64,000 bases of DNA from OFTM10 sp964344055 (GTDB lineage Bacteria; Actinomycetota; Acidimicrobiia; Acidimicrobiales; Aldehydirespiratoraceae): NCBI GenBank assembly GCA_964344055.1, contig CAYFLT010000014.1:1-64000 (forward strand), read 5' to 3'. The position numbers were made by a program, and so were the translations under genes. Of this stretch, positions 7,638-15,568 are shown one piece after another. Each line of letters starts with the position of its first letter. Position 1 is the stretch's first letter. The notes beneath the pieces were generated by a model. That model was not told where the DNA came from. It ran no database searches and saw nothing but the letters and a program-made list of their open reading frames with translations.

Positions 7638-8558
7638 ATGTCGGATCCGGAGTCGTGGACCCTCGATTGTGGAGGGATCGGTGTTGCGGTCGAGGCTGCC
7701 GACACCGAGTTCGGCGCGACCGTTCACCACCGCCTCGGTGTCGCTCCGATCGAGCGTGAGCCCGAGATCTTCCTCCAGGCCGGCCCGGACGTGCCGGCGC
7801 CACCCGACGGTCTCGATCCTCAGGCGCTGGAGGACTACCTCGGTTGGGACCGGAACGGCGAGGTCTGGATCACCGATGACGACATGGCCGTCCACGTGTC
7901 CGGCGGCCGGGTGGTGGTCGGTGGCCGGGTCGGCGGGGTCGAGGAGGAGGACCGGTTCGATGACCTCCTCCAGTTCGGTGTGGCAGTGGCGGCGGCGACT
8001 CCGACTCGACTGATGTTGCACGCCGCGGTGATCTCCCGAGGCGACGGGGCGCTGCTCCTCGTCGGCGGCTCGGGTGCGGGCAAGTCGACGCTTGCCGGAG
8101 CCGCCCTCGTCGGGGGTTGGACCCTGCTCGGTGACGACCTCACCGTCGTCGACACGTCTGCGGGAACGGTGCGCGCCGTGCGACGGCCACCGCTCGTGCC
8201 TCGGGAGATCGCCGAGCCGCACGGTCTCGAAGGGACCCCGGAGGACGCTCCTCGTGGACGCACCCAACTCCCGATCGAAGTCCTCGGAACCGGATCACGG
8301 CACCTGGTGGGAATCGTCAGTGTCGACCACGGCACCGCGGGCGCAGTCGGCCGACGGCCGGCGAGGGATCTCGACGTCCTCGACGACGCACTGGCCGTCC
8401 CGCCGTTTAGCGGCGTGATCCGCCGTCACCTGGCGGCGGGCGCCTGGCTCCTCCAGGTGCCCGCGGTGCTGCTCGAACACGCGGTGGACCCGACTCGCCG
8501 GGTGCCCCGTGCCATCGAACTGTTGGACGAGGCCTGGGACCTCTTCGACGCGGGGTGA
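7638..8558 (+). CDS. HprK-like serine kinase, RiPP-cluster associated
   Basis: 306 residues. The Walker A motif LLVGGSGAGKST lies at about residues 141-151 and the catalytic acids in GWTLLGDDLTVVD at Asp166-Asp167, the layout of HPr kinase/PEP-carboxykinase-like folds. The N-terminal ~120 residues do not match HprK. No HPr or PTS gene is nearby. In RiPP clusters such kinases phosphorylate the peptide (for example the paeninodin-type lasso kinases), so a role on the product of 6879-6983 is inferred. ATG 7638 fits the divergence from the peptidase; upstream in-frame starts overlap it. Confidence 0.78.
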   Translation: MSDPESWTLDCGGIGVAVEAADTEFGATVHHRLGVAPIEREPEIFLQAGPDVPAPPDGLDPQALEDYLGWDRNGEVWITDDDMAVHVSGGRVVVGGRVGGVEEEDRFDDLLQFGVAVAAATPTRLMLHAAVISRGDGALLLVGGSGAGKSTLAGAALVGGWTLLGDDLTVVDTSAGTVRAVRRPPLVPREIAEPHGLEGTPEDAPRGRTQLPIEVLGTGSRHLVGIVSVDHGTAGAVGRRPARDLDVLDDALAVPPFSGVIRRHLAAGAWLLQVPAVLLEHAVDPTRRVPRAIELLDEAWDLFDAG

Positions 8559-8561
8559 CCG

Positions 8562-9374
8562 TCAGTAGGTGCCCAGCGTTCCGGCCCGTCGTGCGACGGT
8601 GACGGCGCGACGAAAGAGCGAGGCACTGGCCGGTAGGGCCACGACGACGAAGACGAGGAGGAGCGCGATCTCGTCGAGCGCGTCACCGAGGCCGGCATCG
8701 GCCTGGGCCAGTGATCGGACGGCCCGGACGCCGTGCGTCGCCGGGAGGAACTGGGCGACCCCCTCCATCCAGCCGGGCAGTACCGAGAGTGGGTAGAGCG
8801 CGCCCGACAACAGCAGGGTGATCTTCTCGGCTGGGCCGCTGAACGGGTCGCCCCGCTTCACCAGCACGATGAAGGCGGCGGAGAGGATCCCGAAGGGCAT
8901 GAACGAGGCCGTGGTGAGCAACAGGACCGGAGTGGCCGCCAGCAGTCCGCTCACGGCGATCCCCGAACCGAAGAAGCCGAGACCGACCGCCACCAGGATG
9001 ACGGTTTCCACGATGACGAACCCGAGGGGTACGACATGGCTGGCCGCGACCAGGGTCCACGTCGGCGTCGGCGTCGTGAGGATCGCTTCGAGCGTCCCTT
9101 CGTTCTGCTCCTCGGAGATCTGACCCGCGAACGAGGCGAGTCCGACGATCGCGAAGTTCGTGACGATCGCACCCACGAGCACGAACTCGAAGTAGCCGCC
9201 ACTGAGATCGGCGATCGCGTCGGGATCGCCGACGAACTCCCCGATGAAGTAGAAGCTCACCGCGAAGTAGCCGACGTGGACGAGGCGCATCACCAGGTCG
9301 ACGCGGTAGGAGGTCAGCGTGATGAGCTCCTTGCGGACCACCGCCCTCACCCGGTTGGCGTTTCCCTGCCTCAT
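8562..9374 (-). CDS. ABC-2 type transporter permease
   Basis: 270 residues with six likely membrane segments, including HVGYFAVSFYFIGEFV, FVIVETVILVAVGLGFFG and LLLVFVVVALPASASLF. It is the permease half of an exporter. The start at 9374 overlaps the stop of the ATPase gene, so the two are co-translated. Its 3' end is 3 nt from the convergent kinase gene. It probably exports the matured peptide or provides immunity. Confidence 0.85.
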   Translation of the reverse strand: MRQGNANRVRAVVRKELITLTSYRVDLVMRLVHVGYFAVSFYFIGEFVGDPDAIADLSGGYFEFVLVGAIVTNFAIVGLASFAGQISEEQNEGTLEAILTTPTPTWTLVAASHVVPLGFVIVETVILVAVGLGFFGSGIAVSGLLAATPVLLLTTASFMPFGILSAAFIVLVKRGDPFSGPAEKITLLLSGALYPLSVLPGWMEGVAQFLPATHGVRAVRSLAQADAGLGDALDEIALLLVFVVVALPASASLFRRAVTVARRAGTLGTY

Positions 9375-10153
9375 GCGGGGTCCGAGCCAGTGCTCTCATC
9401 CGCCACGAGGGTCTCGAGGCGGGTGCCGAGTCCGGTGGGGTCGCCCGCGATCTCGCCGGCGTCGCCCTCCCAGACGATACGGCCAGCGACGAGCGCAACC
9501 ACCCGGTCACAGGCCAGGACGACCTCGTCCAGGCGATGGTTCGCCATCAACACCGCACGGCCGTCCTCCGCGAGGGCACGGAGTTGGTCGCAGACCTGGC
9601 GGCCGGCGAGCGGATCGAGGCTTCGCGTGGGTTCGTCGAACACGAGGAGCCCGGGGTCGTGCAACATCGCCCTCGCGATGCCGAGCTGGGCGAGCATCCC
9701 CGATGAGTAGCCGAACACGGCCTTGTCCCGGTGTGCGAGGTCGCGCTCGAGCATCGAGCGATCGACCCGCTCCCGGATGGTCGCCCGGTCGAGCCCGGCG
9801 AGGGCACCGAAGTACTCCAGGTTCTGTCGGCCCGTGAGCCTCCAGTGGAATGACCGTTCCTCGGGGAGCGACAGTCCGAAGCGGGTGGTCACCATGGGGT
9901 CGTCGGGCACGACGGGATGGCCGTCGATGGTGATCGATCCCTCGGTCGGGGCGAGCAGGGTGGTGATGGAGCGGATGAGTGTCGACTTGCCGGCCCCGTT
10001 GGGGCCGATCAGGCCCACCACTTCGCCTGCGTTCACTCGGAGGTTCACACCCTCGAGCGCTCGCACCGGCTCATCGGTGGCGGCTCGCACCAGATGACGC
10101 ATCAACCCTCTCGGGGGGAGGTACGTCATGCCGACGCCGGCGACCTCGAGCAT
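9371..10153 (-). CDS. ABC transporter ATP-binding protein
   Basis: A 260-residue ATPase. Walker A GPNGAGKST lies at residues 50-58, with a signature-like YSSGM in place of LSGGQ and Walker B LLVFDEP. It begins 2 nt after the PqqD-like gene ends and overlaps the permease gene, so PqqD-ATPase-permease form one operon. It drives the exporter proposed for the RiPP-like cluster. Confidence 0.88.
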   Translation of the reverse strand: MLEVAGVGMTYLPPRGLMRHLVRAATDEPVRALEGVNLRVNAGEVVGLIGPNGAGKSTLIRSITTLLAPTEGSITIDGHPVVPDDPMVTTRFGLSLPEERSFHWRLTGRQNLEYFGALAGLDRATIRERVDRSMLERDLAHRDKAVFGYSSGMLAQLGIARAMLHDPGLLVFDEPTRSLDPLAGRQVCDQLRALAEDGRAVLMANHRLDEVVLACDRVVALVAGRIVWEGDAGEIAGDPTGLGTRLETLVADESTGSDPA

Positions 10154-10155
10154 CG

Positions 10156-10419
10156 TCAGTCGGCGGTGACGAGGGCGGCGTCCGCGAGAGACGCCACGAA
10201 TTCGGCGATGTCGGCCTCGAGCTCCGACTCCGACACCCCCTCGAAGCGTTCGGAGAGGTCACGCGCGAGCGCGGCGACATCGCGTTCGCCGTCCAGTTCG
10301 TGCCAAATGACGGTGCCCACCGCGTTCAGGGTCGTGATGACGGAGCCATCGGCGTCGAGGATGACGACACTGTCGCCACTCGGCTCGAAGGTCACGCCCT
10401 CGGCGCGTCGGATTCCCAT
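10156..10419 (-). CDS. PqqD-family RiPP recognition protein
   Basis: An 87-residue PqqD-like protein. The family pattern is clear: GDSVVILDADGSVITTLNAV, then GTVIWHELDG and a helical end (LARDLSERFEGVSESELEAD). PqqD/B1 proteins bind precursor leaders and deliver them to tailoring enzymes. ATG 10419 is preferred over the upstream frame to 10485 because GAGGAGAA lies just before it. It heads the exporter operon. No radical SAM enzyme or cyclase is adjacent, so its partners would be the kinase, nucleotidyltransferase and peptidase of the same cluster. Confidence 0.82.
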   Translation of the reverse strand: MGIRRAEGVTFEPSGDSVVILDADGSVITTLNAVGTVIWHELDGERDVAALARDLSERFEGVSESELEADIAEFVASLADAALVTAD

Positions 10420-10512
10420 GTTCTTCTCCTCGGCTCGCGTCGCCGCGGGGCCGCGCCCCTTCGGCGCGCCCGACTGACTGCCCATCGGCCGATGTCGCCG
10501 GGATGAGAGGAA

Positions 10513-11655
10513 TCAGGGAGCGGTGCGGCCCCGCCGGTGGGCGCTCTCGGTGAGCGTCTCCTCCTCCACCTCGTGGTGTTGGCGATAGCCCGAGATGAAC
10601 GCCTGGGCGGTGGCGGCGAAGGGAAGCGCCAGCAGGGCTCCCACGACACCGAGTAGTGCGGCGCCGGCCAGCACGGAGCCGAACGCCACGGCGACATGCA
10701 TCTCCATGGTCTGGGCGGTGACCTTGGGAGCGAACACGTAGTTCTCCACCTGCTGGTAGACGAACACCACGACCAGCACCGCCAACCCCTTCTGGGGATC
10801 GTCGAGAAGGGCCACGATGACCGGGAGCGCACCGGCGATGTAGGTGCCGACCACGGGGATGAACTGGGACATCACCCCGAGCCAGATGGCCAGCGGAACC
10901 GGGAACGGCACGTCGATGACGGTGAACGCGATCCAGTGGGCGACCGACGAGAAGATGGCCAGGACCGTCCGCGAGTAGATGTAGCCGCCGGTCTTCTCGA
11001 TGGCGAGATCCCAGACCGACAGCACCACCCGCTGGCGCTCCGGTGACAGGAAGGAGCAGACGGTCCGGCGCAGCTTCGGTCCTTCGGCGACGAGGTAGAA
11101 GACGAACAGCAGGACCGTGAAGGCCTGGAACACCACGTTGACGATGGTGGTGCCGAGGTTCAACACGTCGTCGGCGAACCGCCCGGCGAGATCCGACACA
11201 CCACCGCCCTCGACGAACTCGTCACTCAGGCTCTGCAGGTCGATGTCTTCGTCGACATTGTCCTGGAGCCACTCCTCGAGATCGTCGACGTAGCCGGGGG
11301 CCTCACCGATGAACTCGTCGAGCTGGGTGGCGAGGGCCGTGCCGATCGCGGCGGAGAAGCCGACCATGGCACCGAGCAGGGCGAGATAGACGAGCCAGAC
11401 CCCCAATCCACGCCGGATGCCCCAGCTCTCGAGCCGGTTGACGGCGGGCTCGATCGCGAAGGACAGGAACAGGGAGATCAGGACGACGATCAGGAGGGAT
11501 CGCAGGGATCGCAGTGCCCCGGTGCCGAGATAGACGATGACCCATCCGAGCCAGAACAAGCCGATGGCCTTGATCACCCAGAGCGGCACTTTCGCACCCT
11601 GGTGCCACGGTGCGTCGTTGTCGATCGGAGCGGTCGTGTCCTCGGAATCCGCCAT
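10513..11655 (-). CDS. AI-2E family transporter (PerM-like membrane protein)
   Basis: 380 residues. Paired N-terminal helices are followed by a soluble helical insert (about 120-190) and a C-terminal group of helices with PLAIWLGVMSQFIPVVGTYI, the signature region of the AI-2E/YhhT family. Members include the autoinducer-2 exporter TqsA and Na+/H+ antiporters; the substrate here is unknown. It is divergent from the ribosomal locus. Confidence 0.85.
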   Translation of the reverse strand: MADSEDTTAPIDNDAPWHQGAKVPLWVIKAIGLFWLGWVIVYLGTGALRSLRSLLIVVLISLFLSFAIEPAVNRLESWGIRRGLGVWLVYLALLGAMVGFSAAIGTALATQLDEFIGEAPGYVDDLEEWLQDNVDEDIDLQSLSDEFVEGGGVSDLAGRFADDVLNLGTTIVNVVFQAFTVLLFVFYLVAEGPKLRRTVCSFLSPERQRVVLSVWDLAIEKTGGYIYSRTVLAIFSSVAHWIAFTVIDVPFPVPLAIWLGVMSQFIPVVGTYIAGALPVIVALLDDPQKGLAVLVVVFVYQQVENYVFAPKVTAQTMEMHVAVAFGSVLAGAALLGVVGALLALPFAATAQAFISGYRQHHEVEEETLTESAHRRGRTAP

Positions 11656-11677
11656 CGCGAGGAACCTACTACTTCGG

Positions 11678-11706
11678 TTGGTTCCAGGGGGTCCTCTCTA
11701 TACGCT
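11678..11706 (+). promoter_or_regulatory. Promoter of the ribosomal locus
   Basis: TTGGTT (11678-11683) and TACGCT (11701-11706) are separated by 17 nt, a good sigma-70-type match. Transcription would start near 11713, giving a leader of about 190 nt before rplC. Confidence 0.6.
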
Positions 11707-11791
11707 TGTGCCCTCGTGTGAACGGGTTTCCCGGTCACCGCAATCGACGTCCGTGAAGGCCCCCCGGGGAACCACACGGCAAAACCGATCC

Positions 11792-11865
11792 AACGCTCCG
11801 CCGGGCCTGCCCGTGCGGAGCGTTCGCGTGGAACCCCCGGGCTCCATGCCACGGATACAGCGTGG
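11792..11865 (+). promoter_or_regulatory. Structured leader upstream of rplC
   Basis: A strong stem pairs 11792-11805 with 11810-11824 (14 bp, one bulged T, 4-nt loop), with outer arms AACGCTCCGC and GCGGAGCGTT. A smaller CCACG/CGTGG hairpin lies at 11849-11865. Two copies of CGTGGAACCCCC flank the small hairpin. This resembles an autoregulatory ribosomal-protein leader, but no known class is recognised. Confidence 0.5.
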
Positions 11866-11901
11866 AACCCCCCAGGTTCTACTGACCCACAGGAAGCAAC
11901 C

Positions 11902-12543
11902 ATGGCCACCAAGGCGATCGTCGGCGAGAAGGTCGGCATGACGCAGGTCTGGGACGACGAGAATCGTGTCGTCCCGGTCACCGTCCTGCGCGTGTCCCCG
12001 TGCCGTGTCGTGCAGGTCAAGACACCTGAGAGCGACGGCTACAGCGCCATCCAGGTCACGCTCGGCGTGAAGGATGCGGGCAAGCTCACCCGGCCCGAGG
12101 CCGGACACTTCGACAAGGCCGGCGTCGACCCGGGCCGCACGCTCGTCGAGCTGCGCCTCGACGACGTCAGCGAGTTCACGGTCGGACAGGAGATCGGCGC
12201 CGATGTCCTCGAGGCCGGCGAGCTGGTGGATGTCACCGGCGTGTCGAAGGGCAAGGGGTTCACCGGTGTGATGAAGCGTCACGGCTTCGGCGGCGGTCCC
12301 GCCAGCCACGGCGCCCACAAGATCCACCGCAAGCCGGGAGCGGTCGGCCAGTGCGCCACGCCGAGCCGGGTGTTCAAGGGCAAGAAGCTGCCCGGTCGCC
12401 ACGGTGCCTCCAAGGTCACCACCTTGAACCTCGAGGTCGTGAAGGCGGATCCCGAAGCCGAGATCCTCCTCGTGAAGGGCTCGGTTCCGGGCCCCCGGGG
12501 CGCCACCGTCGTGATCCGCGACGCGGTCAAGGGAGGCAACTGA
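11902..12543 (+). CDS. rplC: 50S ribosomal protein uL3
   Basis: 213 residues with the L3 hallmarks IVGEKVGMTQVWDDENRVVP, VTGVSKGKGFTGVMKRHGF and KLPGRHGASKVTTLN. It binds 23S rRNA early in assembly, near the peptidyl-transferase centre. It is the first gene of the locus. rpsJ, which normally sits directly upstream, is not present before it. Confidence 0.97.
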   Translation: MATKAIVGEKVGMTQVWDDENRVVPVTVLRVSPCRVVQVKTPESDGYSAIQVTLGVKDAGKLTRPEAGHFDKAGVDPGRTLVELRLDDVSEFTVGQEIGADVLEAGELVDVTGVSKGKGFTGVMKRHGFGGGPASHGAHKIHRKPGAVGQCATPSRVFKGKKLPGRHGASKVTTLNLEVVKADPEAEILLVKGSVPGPRGATVVIRDAVKGGN

Positions 12544-12545
12544 TC

Positions 12546-13259
12546 ATGGCATCGGTCAAGGTCAAGACCCAGGCCGGCAAGGACGCCGGCACCGCCGAAC
12601 TCGACGACGCCGTCTTCGGCATCGAGCCGAACATGCCGGTGATGCACCAGGTCGTCACCGCCCAGCTCGCCGCCAAGCGGGCCGGCACCCACTCCACCAA
12701 GACCCGTCGTGAGGTCCGGGGTGGCGGCGCCAAGCCGTGGCGCCAGAAAGGCACGGGCCGAGCCCGGGCCGGCAGCTCCAATGTCCCCCACTGGCGTGGT
12801 GGTGGCGTGGCCCACGGCCCGAAGCCCCGCGACTACAGCCAGCGCACCCCCAAGAAGATGGTGCGGCTCGCGCTCCACTCCGCCCTGTCGGACCGGGCCA
12901 GCGAGGGCAACGTGATCGTCGTCGACTCGTGGTCGTTCGACACTCCGAAGACCAAGGACGGACAGGCGGCGCTCGACGCGGTCGGGGCCGAGGGCAAGGT
13001 CCTCGTCGTACTCGGCGATGGCGACGTCAACGCCTGGAAGAGCTTCCGCAACCTCACCAACGTGCACTGCCTCCACGTGGGTGAGCTCAACACCTACGAC
13101 GTGCTCGACAACGACGTCGTCGTGTTCACCCAGGAGACCCTCCCCGTCGCCACCGAGATCCGCCGCGGCACCCACGCCCCGGCCGCCTCGGTGAGCAGCG
13201 ACAGCGAGGACAGCATCGAGAGCCTCGACTCCGAGGACTCCCTGGAGGAGGAAGAGTGA
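12546..13259 (+). CDS. rplD: 50S ribosomal protein uL4 with acidic tail
   Basis: 237 residues. The core is standard, with RREVRGGGAKPWRQKGTGRA and VPHWRGGGVAHGP lining the exit tunnel. The C-terminus ends in an unusual Ser/Asp/Glu-rich tail (DSEDSIESLDSEDSLEEEE). In some bacteria L4 represses the S10 operon; the structured leader upstream makes that possible here. ATG 12546 lies 2 nt after the rplC stop. Confidence 0.96.
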   Translation: MASVKVKTQAGKDAGTAELDDAVFGIEPNMPVMHQVVTAQLAAKRAGTHSTKTRREVRGGGAKPWRQKGTGRARAGSSNVPHWRGGGVAHGPKPRDYSQRTPKKMVRLALHSALSDRASEGNVIVVDSWSFDTPKTKDGQAALDAVGAEGKVLVVLGDGDVNAWKSFRNLTNVHCLHVGELNTYDVLDNDVVVFTQETLPVATEIRRGTHAPAASVSSDSEDSIESLDSEDSLEEEE

Positions 13260-13546
13260 AGGACCATCGTGACGTCCTCATCCGGCCGGTGGTGTCGGAG
13301 AAGTCCTACGGCCTCCTCGAGGAGAACGTCTACACCTTCGTCGTCGCCCCGAGCGCGTCGAAGCCCGAGATCCGCGACGCCGTCGAAGCTCTGTTCGACG
13401 TGTCGGTCGTGAAGGTCAACACCCTCAACCGTCAGGGCAAGCGCAAGCGCAACCGCCGCACCGGTGGGTGGGGTCAGCGCCCCAGCCAGAAGCGTGCCCT
13501 CGTCACCCTCGCCGAGGGTGACTCGATCGATCTCTTCGAGGCCTGA
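13256..13546 (+). CDS. rplW: 50S ribosomal protein uL23
   Basis: 96 residues from a GTG that overlaps the rplD stop by 4 nt. The sequence IRPVVSEKSYGLLEENVYTF and the basic GKRKRNRRTGGWGQRP loop are typical. It lies at the tunnel exit, where trigger factor and SRP dock. Confidence 0.96.
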   Translation: MKDHRDVLIRPVVSEKSYGLLEENVYTFVVAPSASKPEIRDAVEALFDVSVVKVNTLNRQGKRKRNRRTGGWGQRPSQKRALVTLAEGDSIDLFEA

Positions 13547-13548
13547 TC

Positions 13549-14356
13549 ATGGCGATCCGCAAGCGCAAGCCCACCAGCCCCGGTCGTCGGTTCCAGACGT
13601 CCTCGGACTTCTCCGAGATCACCAAGACCACGCCCGAGAAGAGCCTGTTGGCGCCCAAGTCCAAGACGGGCGGGCGCAACAACTACGGCCGAAAGACCTC
13701 GCGTCACCGCGGTGGTGGCCACAAGCAGCAGTACCGGGTGATCGACTTCAAGCGCACCAAGGACGGCGTCCCCGCCACCGTGGCCGCCGTCGAGTACGAC
13801 CCGAACCGCACCTGCAACATCGCTCTTCTCCACTACCACGACGGTGAGAAGCGCTACATCCTCGCTCCCCGCGACCTGCAGGTCGGCGACAAGCTCGAGT
13901 CGGGCCAGCATGCCGAGATCCGTTCCGGCAACGCCCTGCCGCTGCGCTACATCCCGGTCGGTACCACCGTCCACAATGTCGAGCTGAAGGCCGGCGCCGG
14001 CGCCAAGCTGGGCCGCTCGGCCGGCACCGCCATCCAGCTGGTGGCCAAGGAGGGCGACTTCGCCACCCTGCGCCTGCCCAGCACCGAGATGCGCCGGGTC
14101 CCGATCGACTGCCGGGCCACGGTCGGCGAGGTCGGCAACGCCCAGCACGAACTCATCAAGATCGGCAAGGCCGGCCGCAATCGCTGGAAGGGCGTCAAGC
14201 CCCAGTCCCGCGGTGTGGTCATGAACCCGGTCGACCACCCCCATGGCGGTGGTGAAGGCAAGACCTCGGGTGGTCGCCACCCGGTCTCCCCGTGCCCACA
14301 AGGAATCCGACAAGTTGATCGTGCGCCGTCGCCGGACGCGCGGTTCGCGGAGGTAA
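13549..14356 (+). pseudogene. rplB: 50S ribosomal protein uL2, frameshifted near its 3' end
   Basis: The first 248 residues are normal uL2, including VVMNPVDHPHGGGEGKTSGG and GRHPVSP. After Pro248 the expected Trp-Gly-Lys-Pro segment is missing and the frame shifts. The normal C-terminal tail (KESDKLIVRRRRTRGSRR) is present in the neighbouring frame, ending at TAA 14354-14356. About 26 nt appear deleted at 14290-14294, where CCGTG could have recombined with a second copy. Read literally, the frame runs on into rpsS and would give a 363-residue L2-S19 fusion. L2 is essential for peptidyl transfer, so this is an assembly error, a polymorphism, or a second copy exists elsewhere. Confidence 0.85.
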
Positions 14357-14361
14357 CTGAG

Positions 14362-14640
14362 ATGCCGCGCAGCCTGAAGAAGGGTCCGTTCGTCGACGAC
14401 CACCTCCTGAAGAAGGTCGACGCCCTGAACGAGACCGGTGAGAAGAAGGTCATCAAGACCTGGTCCCGCCGCTCCACCATCATCCCCGACATGATCGGCC
14501 ACACGCTGGCCGTCCACGACGGCCGCAAGCACGTGCCGGTGTACATCACCGAATCGATGATCGGCCACAAGCTCGGCGAGTTCGCTCCCACGCGGACGTT
14601 CAAGTTCCACGCCGGTCAGGAACGGGGAGCTCGCCGATGA
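14362..14640 (+). CDS. rpsS: 30S ribosomal protein uS19
   Basis: 92 residues starting MPRSLKKGPFVDDHLLKKV, with IIPDMIGHTLAVHDGRKHVP, a complete S19. ATG 14362 is preceded by GGAGG (14349-14353), inside the end of the intact rplB frame. Because of the rplB frame break it is also in frame with the upstream L2 codons. Confidence 0.94.
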   Translation: MPRSLKKGPFVDDHLLKKVDALNETGEKKVIKTWSRRSTIIPDMIGHTLAVHDGRKHVPVYITESMIGHKLGEFAPTRTFKFHAGQERGARR

Positions 14641-15566
14641 CGGGCGCCAAGACGAACGAGCGTCCCGGCACCCGGGCGCGGGCCAGCTACGTCCGCACCT
14701 CGGCCTACAAGGCCCGCGAGGTGCTGGACCTCATCCGGGGCAAGTCCTACGGCGAAGCCGCCGAGATCCTCGCGTTCAGCGAACGGGGCGTCTCCGAAGA
14801 GATCGGCAAGGTCCTCGACAGTGCGGTCGCGAATGCGGAGCACAACGACGATCAGCTGGCCGAGGAGCTCTATGTGTCGGCCTGCTTCGCCGATGAGGGC
14901 CCCACGCTGAAGCGCTGGCGTCCCCGTGCCCGTGGCCGCGCCACCCGCATTCGCAAGCGCACCTGCCACATCACGGTGATCGTCAGCCGCTACGACGAGG
15001 ACACCCTCGAGCGCATGCGTGAGCGCGAGGCTGCAGGTGGCCGGGCGCAGAGCAGCCAGGCCGCGGAGGCTCGCCGTCAGCGAGTCGCCCAGAGCCGGGC
15101 CCGCGACGAGGCCGAGCACGACCACGATCATGATCACGATGAGGTCGACGAGCCGGAGCTCACTGCGGAGGAGCAAGCAGCGGAGATCGTTGCTGCTACA
15201 GAGGCCGCGCTGGCCGAGGACGAGTCCGGATCCGCTGCGGAAGTCAGCGGCGAGGACAACGACTACGACGCCGAGAAGGCCGATTCCGATCAGGACGAGA
15301 TCGTCGACGCCGACGATGCCACCCCGTTCGGGCCGCTCAGCCATGCGCCGCTCGACGACCCCCAGGAGATGCCCGAGGGCTACCCGGTGAAGGGCAACGC
15401 GGATTCGATGAAGTACCACCAGCCCGGTGGGCGCTGGTACGACCAGACCGTCGCCGAGGTGTGGTTCGCCACCGCCGAGGCCGCCGAGGATGCAGGGTTC
15501 TCGGAAGCAGGTTCTTCCGCGAGCGCTGACGCGGATCCGGCGGATGCCGGCGAGAGCGAGGAATAG
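14637..15566 (+). CDS. rplV: 50S ribosomal protein uL22 with acidic linker and C-terminal sunset-like domain
   Basis: 309 residues, more than twice the usual ~110-130. Residues 1-120 are normal uL22 (ARASYVRTSAYKAREVLDLI, then RARGRATRIRKRTCHITVIV). A linker rich in Ala, Glu and Asp contains an alternating His/Asp run (HDHDHDHDE, near residue 160), which could bind metal. Residues ~249-288 form a separate small domain (YPVKGNADSMKYHQPGG, WYDQTVAEVWFATAEAA) like the short 'sunset' domain found on actinobacterial proteins and some secreted nucleases. ATG overlaps the rpsS stop. The extension would sit on the solvent side near the exit tunnel. Confidence 0.93.
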   Translation: MTGAKTNERPGTRARASYVRTSAYKAREVLDLIRGKSYGEAAEILAFSERGVSEEIGKVLDSAVANAEHNDDQLAEELYVSACFADEGPTLKRWRPRARGRATRIRKRTCHITVIVSRYDEDTLERMREREAAGGRAQSSQAAEARRQRVAQSRARDEAEHDHDHDHDEVDEPELTAEEQAAEIVAATEAALAEDESGSAAEVSGEDNDYDAEKADSDQDEIVDADDATPFGPLSHAPLDDPQEMPEGYPVKGNADSMKYHQPGGRWYDQTVAEVWFATAEAAEDAGFSEAGSSASADADPADAGESEE

Positions 15567-15568
15567 TC

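Noticed and set aside
6879..10419. Calling the cluster a classical lasso-peptide locus
   Set aside because: No asparagine-synthetase-like cyclase, no B2 transglutaminase-like protease, and no ring-forming Asp/Glu at core positions 7-9.
13549..14640. A genuine L2-S19 fusion protein
   Set aside because: The intact L2 tail and the S19 ribosome-binding site are both present in the sequence, so the joined frame is a by-product of a short deletion.
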